Of a stretch of 64,000 nucleotides of DNA, positions 33,194 to 46,299 are shown in pieces; the first letter of the stretch is position 1, and the number at the start of each line of letters is the position of its first letter. Position numbers and translations under genes: made by a program. The stretch comes from Gaeumannomyces sp. JS-464. Lineage: Eukaryota; Ascomycota; Sordariomycetes; Magnaporthales; Magnaporthaceae. The stretch covers positions 5,704,001 through 5,768,000 of the forward strand of contig NGZR01000003.1 of assembly GCA_002197995.1 (NCBI GenBank), read 5' to 3'. The notes under the pieces were generated by a model. It was not told the DNA's origin and ran no database searches. It worked only from the letters and a program-made list of their open reading frames with translations.

Positions 33194-35399
33194 TTATTTA
33201 TTAGTTATACTGCCGTTATGTTTGTAAAAACCTCGGTGCTTTTACTGTTTTATATACATGTAAAAACCCTTAAACTCGTTTCCGGGTGCGAACCGCATCC
33301 GGCTCGGTGGCTTGGGAATAAAAACCATGTTTGCTTTTCGTATACGGTTTTTACTATGTTAAACAATAATGCCGTTTGCTTAGTTTTTGCGATTGCTTTT
33401 AAAAGTTTTATCGCGAAAGCGTTTTTATAATTAATAGTAATAATAGGAAAATACGCAAAGGAAAAACTATAAAAAATGCATATTGCGCTTAAATAGCGCC
33501 CCGGTATCGGGTTTTCTCTTTTTATAGTAATGTTAATAATAATAATGTTAGTTCGGTTGGTTGCGGCGGCCTGGTTATTCGCGTTCGAGGTTTTTCGATC
33601 CCGTTTTAATGCTTAATCGCGTGGCTGCTTCGTAAAGTTCGAAGGTCGTGGTTAATATTAGGTAATTCGACGTAATTGTATTATTCGCTTTCGAAGGTAA
33701 CGCTTTAATTGCGGATTGTTTTTTCGCTTATAGCGCGCATTTAATCTTTTTATTGGTTCGCCGTTTTCGTAATTATATTGCTTTTGCTTTGTTTATATCG
33801 TGCTTTCCAATTATGCTTTTATTTTTTTCCGGGTGCGGGTTTCCACCGTTCTTTTCCCTTTTACTTTTAAAGGTTTTTGCTTTTTTTTTCTCGCTTTTTT
33901 TTAATCTTTTTATTACAACTTTTAATCCTTTTTTCCTATTTTTGCTTTTAATTTTCGCGTATCCTCCCGCCCGCGCTTTTACACTTGCCTTTCCGCGCCG
34001 GGTAAAAATGGAAATAATTAGCTTGGTCGGTTTTTTTCCGGTTGCGGCTCGCATATAAAGTGTTAATATCGATCCATTTTTCCTTCCCCTCGTTTTTTAG
34101 TAAAGTATTTTCGTTTAGCGTTTTATAGTTATTTATAGTTCGGTTTTTTTCCGGCTTAATAGCGTTTTTTTTTCTCCTTTTTTTTTGCGCGTTTTTTTTC
34201 CTCCTTTTTCGCTGTTTTAAAATCCATTAGTTTTCCAATTTTAAACATTATGCGTATTGCTTTTTTAAATAGTATATTCCTTATTTCTCACAGCTCGAAA
34301 TATGCTTTTCGGCTATTCGCTTATGCCATTTCGGTGCTATCCCGCTGTTTATCCCAACGGGTATATTAGGTTAGCACGTGCTATGTTATTTCCTTTTATC
34401 CGTTGCCGCATTTGCATAACGGCGTTACCGCGTCGGGCACGTTCTTATTAAATAGGAAAGCATTTAAACCCAGCTTTTTCGTTTTAATTTGGATTGCTAT
34501 TAAGCTGTATGCTTTTAGCATTCCTTTGTAATATTTAACTATTTTTTCTATAAATAAAAGGTTATTCGCTAAGCACGCGATTTTATACCGGTTCGCTTTT
34601 TTTACCGCTTTCGTCGAGCTGGCAACTTTTAACTTTTATTCTATTATTACGTTAAAGTTTTAGCGTTTCGCGTATTTATATTTAAACTTTTTTTCGTTTC
34701 CGCGAGGGATTAGTTTGCGTTTCGGTTTTAAGGTTGTTTTAAATCGGTTTTAGCGTTCCGCTTATCCTTTTTTTGTTTAGCCGTTTTAAAAGTGTGGTTT
34801 CCTGCTCCGTTCCCGGTATTTTAACCTTTTAAATCGGCCCGTTATTTTCGCTATCGCTTTATTAATCCGTTATATTATTCCAATTTCCAGCCATTTATTT
34901 TTTATATTAATTATTTTTTCGTTTAAATATAAATTTAAAAATGGCACGTAGGTTTTTATTTTTAAGTAAGTTAATAACGTCGTTTTATATGCTTCGATTA
35001 CCATTTTAAAGCATATTCGCTATTTTTTCGCTAACTTTTTAACTGCGTTTTAAAATCGCCCCCGTGGTTCGATTAAAAAGTAATATGTTATAGCTTTATA
35101 CGCTATCGCGCTTTTGCATACTATTGCGTATAATTGTTTCGTTTTAGCAAAGCTGCTTTTTTACGTTACCGCTGCGAGTTTTATTATCGCTAATTCTTAT
35201 TTTTCTTATTTGCTTTTCGCTTATTTAATATAAACCTTAAAGTTTAATTTGTAATTTAGCTAAATTTCGAAAAATTTCGCCGCTAGCGATGGTTATACGT
35301 AAATAACTTCGGTATAAACCCGGGTTTGGTTTAAAGCTTTAGTAAAATGCAATAGCTCGGTTTTTAATGCGTTAAATGTTATTTTTATTATTTTTGCCC

Positions 35400-36400
35400 A
35401 CGTTTGGCATACGTTTTAAGCTTTTTCCAATAGTCGTGTTATTTTTGCTATAATGCTTTTTATTGTTAAAAGGTTAATATTATTAGCGAAACTAACTATT
35501 GTTATTTTTAAAATTTCTTCCAGTTTATCGTATAATAACGCGATATAAAAGATAAATAATATAAGTAATAATGGTAATTTTTTGCGGGATTTTTGCAATT
35601 ACTGGTATTAGCGCTAACGTATTTCCGTTAAACCGAAACCGGGCCGTTTTATTTATAAATTAGCTTTTAATCCATTTAACTATTTTTAATAAAAATTTTT
35701 ACTTTCGCATTATATTAAGCAGTTTAATATGGTTAATATTATTAAATGCTTTTAATAGGTCGAATTGTAATAGTAAAGCTATAACGCCGTGGTTTTACGC
35801 TGTTATTACTATGTTTATCACTTATTTAATAGCGAGTTCGGTATTGCGTTTTTTTTATTGCTTATTTGTTTTTCCGGTAAAAGTTTTTTTTCCTCCGCTT
35901 TGTTAGCGATCCGTTTTCCTATTATAATTTTTATAATTTTAAAAATGGACGAAAAAAATGCGATCGGTTTTTATCCTCCCGCTATTTTCCTATTTTTTAT
36001 ACTTTTGCCTGGTTTTAGCAGTACTATTGTAAGTGCGTTTCGAAAGCGCTTCGAAAAATATTCGAGGTCGAAATTAGCGTTAGCTATTTTAAATATAGCT
36101 TTTTAATATAGTTAGCCGCATATTTTTAAAAGTCCGTTTGGTAAGTTATCCGCTTTCGGGGCTTTCCAGTTTTGCGTTTTTTTTAAAGCCGTTAATACGT
36201 CGCCGTTTTCCGGGTTTATCATATGTTTTATTAAAAACGCGTAGTAAAACGTGTCGTTATTAAACGTGGTATTTGTAATATCGGTTAAATTCGCTTTCGG
36301 GTTAAAGTAAAACTTGGCCGTTAAAGCTATTACTTTATTTGCGTAAATGTTAGCTGGTTTTTGGTTGCCGTTTTTTGGTCGGTGCAAATCCGGTAATTTG
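35400..36400 (-). pseudogene. LINE-A reverse transcriptase remnant
   Basis: Read on the minus strand: 'FNNDTFYYAFLIKHMINPEN' region near 36,260, 'LKKTQNWKAPKADNLPNGLLK' near 36,190-36,120, 'RFRFNGNTLALIPVIAKIP'-like sequence near 35,640-35,580, and 'LPLLLILFIFYIALLYDKL' at 35,570-35,520, ending in 'SFANNINLL', the F-A-D-D-T-N-L-L active-site block altered by G-to-A changes. Confidence 0.8.
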
Positions 36401-37637
36401 GTTGGATTTCGTTTTTTATAACTGCGTAATTTCGCTTACTATTTTACGTTTTAAAAAATAGCTTTTTTATTTTTTATTTTTAATGCCTTTTTAATAAACT
36501 ATTTTTTAATACGCGTTAGCCGTTTTCCTTTTTTCTTTTATAAAAGCTTTGTTCGCTACTTTTAATTCGTTATAATTGTTTTTTGTTTTTAGCTTTATAT
36601 ATGCGCGCCGGCACTTTTTTGTTTTTTTAGCGAGTTTGGTAAATTTTAAATTCCAATACGGTATTAGTTTAAAACTGGTTAATAATTTCCTTTTTAATAT
36701 TAGCTCGTTAACGATTAAAGTTAGCTGGTTTATTAATACGTTTATTTAATTATTAATATTTTCCGGTATTTCCATATTTTTAATTTCGATATGCTATATG
36801 GTTAATTGCAATGCCTTTTTTTAATCGTTTTTTATATTAATGTTTATTTTTTTCCACACTTATTTTTCGGCGGTTTTTTACCAGAAAGGCTTTGCTTCGG
36901 TATTAACCAGGATTATTTAAAAGTAGTAATTCGATCCCCCTATTTCGTCGTCCTTATTTTCGTATTTTACGGCCAACGCGTCGGATACCTATATATGGTT
37001 AATTATGCTTTTTCGTTCGCTAAATTTTTTTTTCGTTACCTTTCCGTAAAGTATTGCAAATTCGAATTTCCACCGGTGCGTTAGCGATAGTAATACGTTT
37101 GCTTTTTCGTTTCGTTTATTATAAACGTTTTACATAAAGTGGTATATATTAAAATCCCTTATAAGCACGGCGTAATATCGTGGTAATTGCGCTTCGATTT
37201 TTGTTAATAGCGTATGCCACTTTCCTAATGCTTTTAAATCCGGCAAATATATCAAATAAATATCGATTTTTCCCAATAGGGTTTGCAATATTACTATTGC
37301 CTAATCGTATTCGCTTTGGCTTTTCCACAATGCGGGGTTTAGCCGTTAATAAACGTATAATGCTGCGTTTAAACGGTTATTAGTTTAGTAATAAACCATT
37401 TTATATTTGCACTTTGCTAATCTTTTTAAGTTTCCATATCGGTTTAACTCCGGCTTTTATATAGTTATTATATCGTATTTTTTCCTGCTAAACAGCGGGA
37501 TATCTTTTTTTCCGCTCCTTTTTCCCATATTTTAATACAATATCGAAATTACCATACGGGTTTTTTTAAGCCTTTTAATGCGTTTTACGGGCTAGTGCTA
37601 TTTATTATCGGTAGCGGTTTGAAAAAAAGGGGAAGGC

Positions 37638-37660
37638 GGGGGGGGGGGGGGGGGGGGGGG
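37638..37660. repeat. 23-base G homopolymer in LINE-A
   Basis: G23 run. The corresponding place in LINE-C (about 61,725-61,731, opposite strand) is C7, so the run has expanded in this copy or is an assembly artefact. Confidence 0.85.
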
Positions 37661-39374
37661 TTTATCGGGGCCATTATTTTTTCGGCTTCCTCGCGTACTT
37701 GCTCGTTTGCCGTAACAAGGGGTTTAACTAGCGGGGAGCTCGTTTTAAAAGCGAAGTGTGTTATAAGTAAAAAAGGCGGCCGTATATCGGTTCGGCTTTT
37801 AGGTAATTGTAAATCTTTGCGGGGTTTGCCGATTAGTCGGCGTTTTAAAGTCCGGGTCGGTAAGTTATTATCCGAGTTTAAATTATTCCTTCGTCTTTTG
37901 CTAAAACTCGTTAGCCCTCCGGTTTTAAAAGGTTAGCGGGCTTGGAAAATAAAAAAAATAACGTTTTTTATTAGTTTATAAGCTGCGCTTTTTAATATAA
38001 ACCTTTTCGGTTAGTTTTGGTATGCTTCCTTTGCTTTTCCTATAACGCGTTATGCCATTTCGCATCCCCGGTAAAAGGCCGGGTGCGGTTTATTGCAGTT
38101 TATGCATTTAAATGTGGCTTTTTAATATTAATAATAAACGTCGCATTAGTATTCTTTTTTTTGGTATTTCGGTTTTCCGTAATACGAGCACCGGCTCGGT
38201 TTAATGCAAAACTTTTAACGGTATCCCTATTCGAAACAATTGTAATATTGGTTAGCTTTAACGTTTGGTATAAATGGCTCGCAATTATAAATTACTGCTT
38301 TTATTACAAATCCTCGTTCGCATATTTAATCCGCTACCGTTATCGATCCGATGCGGGCTAATATTATAGCATATCCGTAAAAAGTTTAAGCCGGCTATAC
38401 GTATATAAACTTAACTTTTGCGTTTCGGTTTTTAACGTTTAAACTTTTAACAAATGCGTTTAAGTTTTTTGGAAATGCTTCCTATTTAAAACTTCGAATT
38501 ACCATATCGTATATCCGTACCCGGATCGTTATTTAATCGCCGAATACTTTTTTTACTTAGTCGTTTTTTTTCCTATATTTTTTGCGTTTGCTTAAAAGCA
38601 TACTATTACGTTTCCGCTTCGAAATCGTTTCGTTGCCCGTATTATCGTGCCTAATTGGTTATTTAACGCTTATAAAGTGTTTATCGTTAATCGCTTTTTA
38701 ATTACCTTTAGGGGTTTTCTTACGTTTACGACAATTTCTCGTTTAACTTTCGACGGTATAAATCGGGGTGGGGTTACGCCGTATTCGAGTGCTATTAACG
38801 TGGTTAGGTCGATTCGGTTTCGCCCGGCATTTGGGCCGGTAAGCTTATAGCTAGTGCAATAGCATAAGACTTTTTGGTATTAACTAATGCTTTTTTAACT
38901 TCCTCGAATATTTTTGCTTTAAGCTTTTACAGCGTATCGTTAGTTATTAGTTTTTTTACGGCGGCTTTGCGTTAGCGAGCCGCTTTCGCGTCGATCCCTC
39001 GTTTCGTTAGCTTCGACACTAGTTGCAAAACTTCCGGCAACTTTCTATTAATTACAAAAAGCTTTAGCTTATTAATAATCTTTTTTTTTTTTTATTTTAG
39101 CGGTTGCGCGCCGGTTTTGTATCGGTGTTATTACTTCCCCGCGTGTTCGAAAACGCGTTAGGAGGATCCACCGTCGTGGCGTACCGATTGGCCGCGAGTT
39201 TAAAATCGATCGCTATCGATTTTTAACCCGCGCCGTCGGCGCGCGCACGATACGGCATCGATCCGGGGTCGAGTCGGCTGCAAAAAGTTCGATTTTAACG
39301 TCGGAATTAAATTATTTGGAAAGGTTAACCGGCTACGCGTTTTTAAGGTCGCAGCAGCTTTTTATTATAAAAAT

Positions 39375-39389
39375 ACGAGGTTTAAATAC
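39375..39389. repeat. LINE-A target-site duplication, right copy
   Basis: ACGAGGTTTAAATAC, identical to 33,179-33,193. Confidence 0.9.
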
Positions 39390-40430
39390 GATAATAAAGG
39401 AAAATAACGGATTGTTTTAAGCCCGAAAATTCGAAGGAAAAAAACGACACCGCTTTTCGCGGGATTTAAAAAAAAGCAACTTTAACAAGTAATATAAAGG
39501 AAAAAAAAGCCCGAAAAAAGCTTTTAAACTAAACACACCTTTTTCGAAAGCCGGAAAATTTTAACACCAACGTTAAAATAAACCAAAGTGGTTAAAACTT
39601 TAAAACGGCCGAATTTTAAAAACGAGCGGAAAGTTTAAACGGCGAAACTTTCGTACTTATAATTCGCGAAAAGCAGGTAAATTAAAAAAACCAGCACGCT
39701 TTTACGCCTTTTAATATCTCGGCGTATTTTTAAAACGTTAAGGTTTTAAAATACCTAAATGGCCCGTTATATTACGCTATTTTAACAAACGAAAACGACG
39801 GTTAACCTTTATCGTGGTTTAGCGATTAATAGGAAGTTAAATATGCTGGTTATAAGTTTAACAACGTAAACGAGTTAAAATAAATTGCGCTAAAACCCGA
39901 AAACCGCTTTAGCATTAATATAAAACATTTTAAACATTTATACCTTTTTTAAGCAAAATGCATTTACGGAAAGTGCAAATTCCACTTATAACCCAAGCTT
40001 AAATACGATTTTTTTTCCACGGAAATTAAAAAACAAGCCTAAAATTAAACCCCGTTTAGCATTTTAATTACCATAATAAAAGCTAGCCCGGATCGGCAAA
40101 TTTACCGCAATTTTTAAACTTAACGAGCGGTATTTAATGCTATATATTACTAAAACGCTTAATTAAAAGAAATGCGAAATTACGAAATGCAAAAAACATA
40201 TAGCATAAAAAGCGAAAGTTTAGCATTAAAGGATTGCGCAAACGTACGTACCGTTTAACCCGGATAAAAAGACGAACGTACAGTACTCGTTCCTTTTACT
40301 AAAAAACTAAAAAAACCACCCGAGCGAAAAGCACGAAATGGGAAACGAAAACCGATAAAAACCTTCGCGATAGCAAAATCGAATTAATTATACGATTTAT
40401 TAACATTTTAAATGGAATATTAAAAAAAAA
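39390..40430 (+). pseudogene. G2 gag-protease spacer region
   Basis: Continues G2 after LINE-A. The frame around 39,820-39,960 reads 'EVKYAGYKFNNVNELK' and 'FKHLYLF', shared with the G1 segment at 47,900-48,060. I do not recognise a named domain; it lies between the zinc knuckle and the protease. Confidence 0.55.
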
Positions 40431-40800
40431 AGTTAAAATAATAATCGATTGCAAAGTATAAAGCGATTACGTATTATTATAAACGGTTAAACGGTATAAA
40501 ATTTTTATAAAACGGAAATATTAACCGTATTAACTAAAAACGGTCGAAAAAATACTTATCGCTTATAATAAAAAATGGATCGACCGAAAAATATAGCTAA
40601 TAACATTACGCACCCGAAATAGGGAAAACGTTACTATTATACTAAACGAATTAGATATAAAGGAAAAAAACGTGATTTTCGAAATCCCTTAGTTTAAAAA
40701 AAACAATTTACGGATAAATTGGACTACCGGCTAGGTTTAATAAAAAAGCCATAAATAATTAAAACGGTTTACTAACCGTAAACTTTAAACCGTAAGCATA
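40430..40800 (+). pseudogene. G2 aspartic protease remnant
   Basis: Reads 'IIIDCKV' then 'SDYVLL' near 40,440-40,480, aligning with the D-S-G-A box and following 'GDYVS' of gypsy proteases after RIP changes. The following 'NGIKFL' and 'KYLSLIIKNG'-like frames continue the domain. Confidence 0.6.
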
Positions 40801-40929
40801 AAAAGCAACGAAAAAAGGTTATAACGGTAATAAAACTTAACAATTCACTTTTACATTTAACATCGACGAATATACAACTATTTAAAATAAAAAGCGATTA
40901 AAACGATTAAATTAATATTAAAAAAACGG

Positions 40930-41281
40930 CTCGCGAATGTTCCAAAAAAATACCATAAATACAAAAAGTTGTTCCGAAAAAACCTAAAAACGGTACTTCC
41001 CGAATATAAACCGTTCGATTTTAAAATTAAACTTAAGCTAAAAACGCAACTTAAATACCAAAAGTTGTATTAGTTTAACCTTTAGCAATAAAAAGTGCTA
41101 AAAAAACAGTTAAAAGAAAACTTACGAAAGGAACATATTAAACCTTCCGATTTTTAATAGGATATAAAATCCTATAAAAAAAAAAAAAAACGGGACGAAG
41201 CGAATATGCATCGATTACCGATTGTTAAACGAGGTTATAATAAAAAATCGATATTTTTTAGCTTTATTAACAAATTACGCG
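40930..41281 (+). pseudogene. G2 reverse transcriptase, 5' part
   Basis: Reads 'LKENLRKEHIKPSDF' near 41,110-41,155 and then 'NGTKRICIDYRLLN' near 41,190-41,230, the conserved start of the Ty3/gypsy RT. LINE-B interrupts it after 'INKLR'. Confidence 0.85.
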
Positions 41282-43671
41282 TCCGGTTTAACGGAAACAC
41301 GTTAACGCTAATACCAGTAATTGCAAAAGTCCCGCAAAAATTACCACTATTACCTATATTATTTATCTTTTACATCGCGTTACTGTATAACAAGCTGGAA
41401 AAAATCCCAAAAATAACAGTGGTTAGCTTCGCCGACGATACTAACCTTTTAGCAATAAAGGCATTACAGCGAAAACGGCACGACTATTGGAAAAAGCTTG
41501 GAACGTATGCCAAACGTGGGCAAAAATAACAAAAATGACATTTAACGCATTAAAAACCGAGCTATTGCATTTTATTAAAGCTTTAAATCAAACCCGGGTC
41601 CGCACCGGAGCCACTTACGTATAACCATCGCTAGCAGCGAAATTTTTCGGAATTTGGCTAAATTACAAATTAAACTTTAAAGCCCATACCAAATAAGCGA
41701 AAAGCAAATAAGAAAAATAATAACTAACGATAATAAAACTCGCAACGTAACGTAAAAAAACAGCCTCGCTAAAGCGAAACAATTATACGCAATAGTATGT
41801 AAAAACGCGATGGCGTATAAAGCCGCAATATACCACCTTTTAACCGAACCACGAGGGCGGCTTCGAAACGCAGCCAAAAAGTTAGCGAAAAAATAGCGAA
41901 TATGTTTTAAAATGGTAGCCGGAGCATATAAAGCGACGTTATTAACCCATTTAAAAATAAAAACTTACGTGCCATTTTTAAATTTGTACTTAAACGAAAA
42001 GGTAATTAATATAAAAAATAAATGGTTAAAAATTGGAATAATACAACGAATTAATAAAGCGATAACGAAAGTAACGGGCCGATTTAAAAGGTTAAAATAC
42101 TGGGAACGGAGCAAAAAACCACATTTTTAAAACGGCCAAACAAAAAAGGGATAAGCGGAACGCTAAAACCGATTTAAAACAATCCCGGAACCGAAACGCA
42201 AATTAATCCCCCGCGGAAACGAAAAAAAGTTTAAATATAAACACGCGAAACGCTAAAACCTTAACGTAATAATAAAATGAAAGTTAAAAATTGCTAGCTT
42301 AACGAAAGCGGTAAAAAAAGCAAACCGGTATAAAATCGCGTGCTTAGCGAATAACCTTTTATTTACGAAGGAAATGGTTAAATATTATAAAAGAATGCTA
42401 AAAGCATATAGCTTAATAGCAATCCAAATTAAAACGGAAAAGCTAAGCTTAAATGCTTTCCTATTTAATAGGAACGTGCTTAACGCGGTAACGCCGTTAT
42501 GCAAATGCAGCAACGGATAAAAGGAAATAGCATAATATGTGCTAACTTAATGCATTTGTTAAGACAAATAGCGAGATAATACCGGAATGGCACAAACGGA
42601 TAGCCGAAAAGCATATTTTAAACTGTGAAAAATAAGGAACATATTATTTAAAAAAGCAACACGTATAATGTTTAAAACTGGAAAACTAATAAATTTTAAG
42701 GCAGCGAAAAAGGTGGAAAAAAAACGGGCAAAAAGAAAAAAAAAAAGAACGTTACCGAACCGGAAAAAAACCAAACTACAAACAATTATAAAACGTTAAA
42801 CGAAAATACCTTACCAAAAAACGAGGGAAAGGAAAAGTAAACCGACGTTAATACTTTATATGCGAGCCGCAACCGGAAAAAACCAACCAAGCTAATTATT
42901 TCCATTTTTACCTATTTCCCTCGATATTTCGTTAACGGAAAACAAAAGCCGGAAAAAGAACGAAACGCGGGAAGGCAAATGTAAAAGCGCGAGCGGTAGG
43001 ATGCGCGAAAACTAAAAGCAAAGGTGGAAAAAAGGATTAAAAGTTGTAACAAAAAAATTAAAAAAAGGCGAAAAAAAAGCAAAAACCTTTAAAAGTAAAA
43101 AAGGAAAAAACGGTAAAAACCCGCACTCGAAAAGAAATAAAAGCACAACCGAAAAGCACGATACAAATAGCGTTACTTCCGAAAGCGAACAATACAATTA
43201 CGTCGAGTTACCCGATGTTAACCACAACCTCGAACCTTACAAAGCAACCACGCGATTAAGCACCGAAACGGGACCGAAAAACCTCGAACGTGGACAACCA
43301 AACCGCCGTAACCAACCGAACTAACACCACTATTACCAATATTACCACAAAAAAAAACCCGACATCGGGGCGCTATTTAAACGCAATATGCATTTTTTAT
43401 AATCTTTCCTTTACGTATTTTCCTATTGTTACTATTAATTATAAGGACGTTTTTACGATGGAACTTTTAAAAGCAATCGCAGGAATTAAGCAAACGGCAC
43501 TATTATTTAATATAGTAAAAACCGTATACGAAAAGCAAATATGGTTTTTATTTTTAAGCCACCGAGCCGGATGCGGTCCGCACCCGGAAACGAGTTTAAG
43601 GGTTTTTACATGTATATAAAACAGCAAAAGCACCGAGGTTTTTACAAACATAACGGCAGTATAACTAATAA
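41282..43671 (+). mobile_element. LINE-B: 5'-truncated Tad-like element inside the G2 RT
   Basis: 2,390 bp flanked by a perfect 14-bp duplication TAACAAATTACGCG (41,268-41,281 and 43,672-43,685). It starts within the RT, encoding 'LPLLPILFIFYIALLYNKLE' and an intact 'SFADDTNLLA' active site (41,345-41,460). It continues through the 3' part of ORF2, including the Cys/His motif near 42,490-42,580, to the same 3' end as LINE-A (CATAACGGCAGTATAACTAA). Truncation at the 5' end is typical of incomplete target-primed reverse transcription. It faces LINE-A in opposite orientation, making an inverted pair. Confidence 0.9.
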
Positions 43672-44740
43672 TAACAAATTACGCGATAAGCTTGGTAAAG
43701 CTTAATATTTTACGGCTTTAAATTTACGGAAAGCTTATAGCTTAATACGGATTAAAAAAGGTTAAAATGGCTAACAGCTTTTAAAATAAGGTTTAAATGC
43801 TACGAATTTTTAATAATAACTTTCGGGTTTATTAACGCATTAGCCACGTTTTAAAAATAATCGACCATATATTACACAAGTATTTTAACGTTTTTATTTT
43901 CGCGTACTTAAAAGATATCCTAATCTTTTCGAAAACGATGGAAAAGCACAGCTAATACGTATATAAAGTGCTTTAAAAACTGTTTAATACAAAGCTTTTT
44001 TGTTAAACCAAAAAAATGCGAATGGCATTCGCAAAAAGTCGTTTTTTAAAATTTGTAATTACATTTGGACAAGTTTGCAAACCTTAAAAAGTTAAGGAAA
44101 TTAAAAAATGGCTTATATTTAAAAACGTTACGGAAATACAAAGGTTTTTAGGATTTTTAAACTTTTACAAACGGTTTATTCGTAATTATAGCAAATCGCT
44201 ATACCATTTACGAACTTTACTAAAAATAACCACCAATTCCAATAAGGAAAGCAAAAATAAAAAGCTTTCGAATAATTACAAAACGCCGTGTTAAAAAAAC
44301 TAATATTAATACTTTTAAACCTAAAAAAACCTTTTAAAGTTAAAACCGATGCGTTAAATTACGCAATCGGCGGCTAACTCGAACAGCGAAACGATTAAAA
44401 CGGTTGCACTTTTATACGTTTTTTTTGCAAAAGCTAAATGGATTTTAAATTAAACTACCAAATCCACGATAAAAAGCTTTTAACGATAATTCGAGCATTC
44501 GAAAAATGGCGGCCATACTTTTATAAAGCAAAGCATTAAATCGTGGTATATACGAACCACAAAAACCTAACGCACTTTATTACAAGCAAAAACCTAAACA
44601 AACGATAAATCCAATAAAGCGAGTTTTTGCAAAACTACGACATTTGGATAAAATACCGGAAAAGGTCGAAAAAACGGCCGAGCGAACGCTTTAAGCCGAT
44701 AACCGAACCATTAGGTTGCAATACTTAAAAAACACAAATA
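43672..44740 (+). pseudogene. G2 reverse transcriptase 3' part and RNase H
   Basis: Resumes with 'NKLRDKLGKA' and 'YFTALNLRKAYSLIRI' (43,675-43,755). 'FINALATF' and the region of the Y-L-D-D box follow ('FAYLKDILIFSKTMEKH', 43,905-43,950, first Asp altered to Lys). 'FVKPKKCEWHSQKVVF' lies at 44,010-44,050. RNase H reads 'LNYQIHDKKLLTIIRAFEKW' at 44,450-44,510. The frame is broken only by RIP-type stops. Confidence 0.88.
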
Positions 44741-44949
44741 ATCCTAACGGAAAAACTAAACGGATTTTAATCCCGGCATAAAAAATGCTCGTTAAAACGG
44801 TTCGGTAAAGAAAGTTTAAACTTTAAAAAAAATCCAACAAATTTACAGCCAGCTGGCATACGGCTACCAAAGCGTAAAAAAAACTTAAAAACGGTTATAA
44901 TAATATTACGGGTTCGTAAAAACTCGAATTAAAATATAAAACGCAATAA

Positions 44950-46100
44950 AAAATTGCGAAAATTATATTAAAAACAAAACCAATAGGCATAAACTATATG
45001 GGTTATTGCAACTTTTGCTAGCACCGGACGAAGCGTAATAAAAAGTTACTATAAAATTTCGTTATTAAACTTTCCCAATTTAAAAAACCAATAACTAGAG
45101 CAAAATACGACAATATATTAGTAATAATAAACAGGCTTACCAAATATGCTTTATTCCTACCATATAAAAAAGCAGTAATACCACTAAGTTAACATACGTT
45201 TTTATTAAACACGTAATAACGGAACGCGGCACGCCGAACCGTTTAATTACGAATAAAAATAAGCTGTTTATAAGCAAGTTTTGGAAAAGGCTTACGGCCT
45301 TGCTAAAAGTTAAACACTTTTTATTTACGGCTTACCACTTTTAAACAAATAAATAAACGAAACGAACGAACCAAACTATAAAGCAATATTTACGTTATTA
45401 CGTTAACTATAAATAAAATAACTGGGTATAATTACTTCCTATAGCTTAATTCGCTTATAACAATTTAATTTATAAAAGCATAAAAATTACACCGTTTTAT
45501 ACGAACTACGGGTTTACGCTTACAGCGTATAAAAAACCTAAAGCAGGAAAACATACCTTAATAACGGAAATACAAATAACGGAGCTTATTAAACTGCATA
45601 AACACTTTTAAGCAAAATTAAAAAAGCTACGGCACCGCATAGCTACTTAAACAAACAAAAAAAGGATTAAAAAACCGACTTTTAAAAAAAAAGATAGCGT
45701 TTATCTTTTTTAACGAAATATTAAAACGAAACGACCGAACGACAAGCTAAATTACAAAAAACTGGAACCTTTTAAAATACTAAAAAAGGTTTCGAACGTA
45801 AATTATAAATTCCAACTACCGTTAACCATAAAATCCTACCCGGTTTTTTATATTTCCCTATTTAAACCAGCGCTACCGGGTTTTAAAAACGACGAGTTAA
45901 TAAAAGTTAACCCGGAATAAAAATACGAAATCGAAAGGATTTTAAACTATAAGCCGAAAAGCAGGCTTAAAAAGTACCTGGTTAAATGGAAAAGGTACGG
46001 CTACGAAAAAATCACGTGGGAAAAAAGAACTAACTTTATAAACTGCTAAAAAACCCTAGCGGAATACCGGCAAAAGCACTTACAAAAAGGTTAGCAAAAA
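44950..46100 (+). pseudogene. G2 integrase and chromodomain
   Basis: The integrase core shows 'VFIKHVITERGTPNRLIT' (45,200-45,255), 'KFWKRLTALLKVKHFL' and 'RTNQTIKQYLRYYVNY' (45,270-45,410). A C-terminal chromodomain follows: 'KYEIERILNYKPKSRLKKYL' then 'VKWKRYGYEKITWEK' (45,925-46,025), the arrangement of chromoviral Ty3/gypsy elements that target heterochromatin. Stops are few here, so this is one of the better-preserved parts of the block. Confidence 0.9.
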
Positions 46101-46299
46101 AAAAGGGTTTAAAAAAAAAGTCCGATATCGTTAAACTTTTCCTTAAACGGTCGTGTTAAAATTCGAACCCGAAACCTCGGCAGGAAGACTAAAAGCCACG
46201 TTTAATGCGCTATAAAACCTGAAAAAGTTGTTGGAAAAAGTTATAACTTACCCTAATTAAAAAGGGCAAACAAATTTAAGTTAGGATTAACCCCAGGCA

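Larger units (their letters stand above)
33194..39374 (-). mobile_element. LINE-A: full-length Tad-like non-LTR retrotransposon
   Basis: About 6.18 kb bounded by a perfect 15-bp target-site duplication, inserted just after the G2 gag. The 3' end is at 33,194 (tail of TAATAAATAA type), the 5' end at 39,374. On the minus strand the order is ORF1 (about 39,200-37,700, with Cys-rich knuckles near 38,020-38,200), endonuclease (about 37,500-36,850), reverse transcriptase (about 36,400-35,400, including 'ILFIFYIALLYDKLE' and a mutated F-A-D-D box), RNase H-like sequence, and a 3' Cys/His motif near 34,380-34,450. Open frames on the plus strand here are antisense shadows. A 23-base G run at 37,638-37,660 corresponds to only 7 C in LINE-C. 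Confidence 0.88.

Noticed and set aside
33753..34058. Phe/Leu-rich plus-strand frame suggesting a membrane protein (similar ones at 43,012-43,197 and 48,622-48,993).
   Set aside because: They are antisense to A-rich, Lys-coding parts of LINEs or the inverted repeat, which produces artificial Phe/Leu-rich translations.
35789..36106. 105-codon plus-strand frame in LINE-A.
   Set aside because: Lies antisense to the LINE-A reverse transcriptase, and its counterpart at 63,257-63,535 is likewise antisense to the LINE-C RT.
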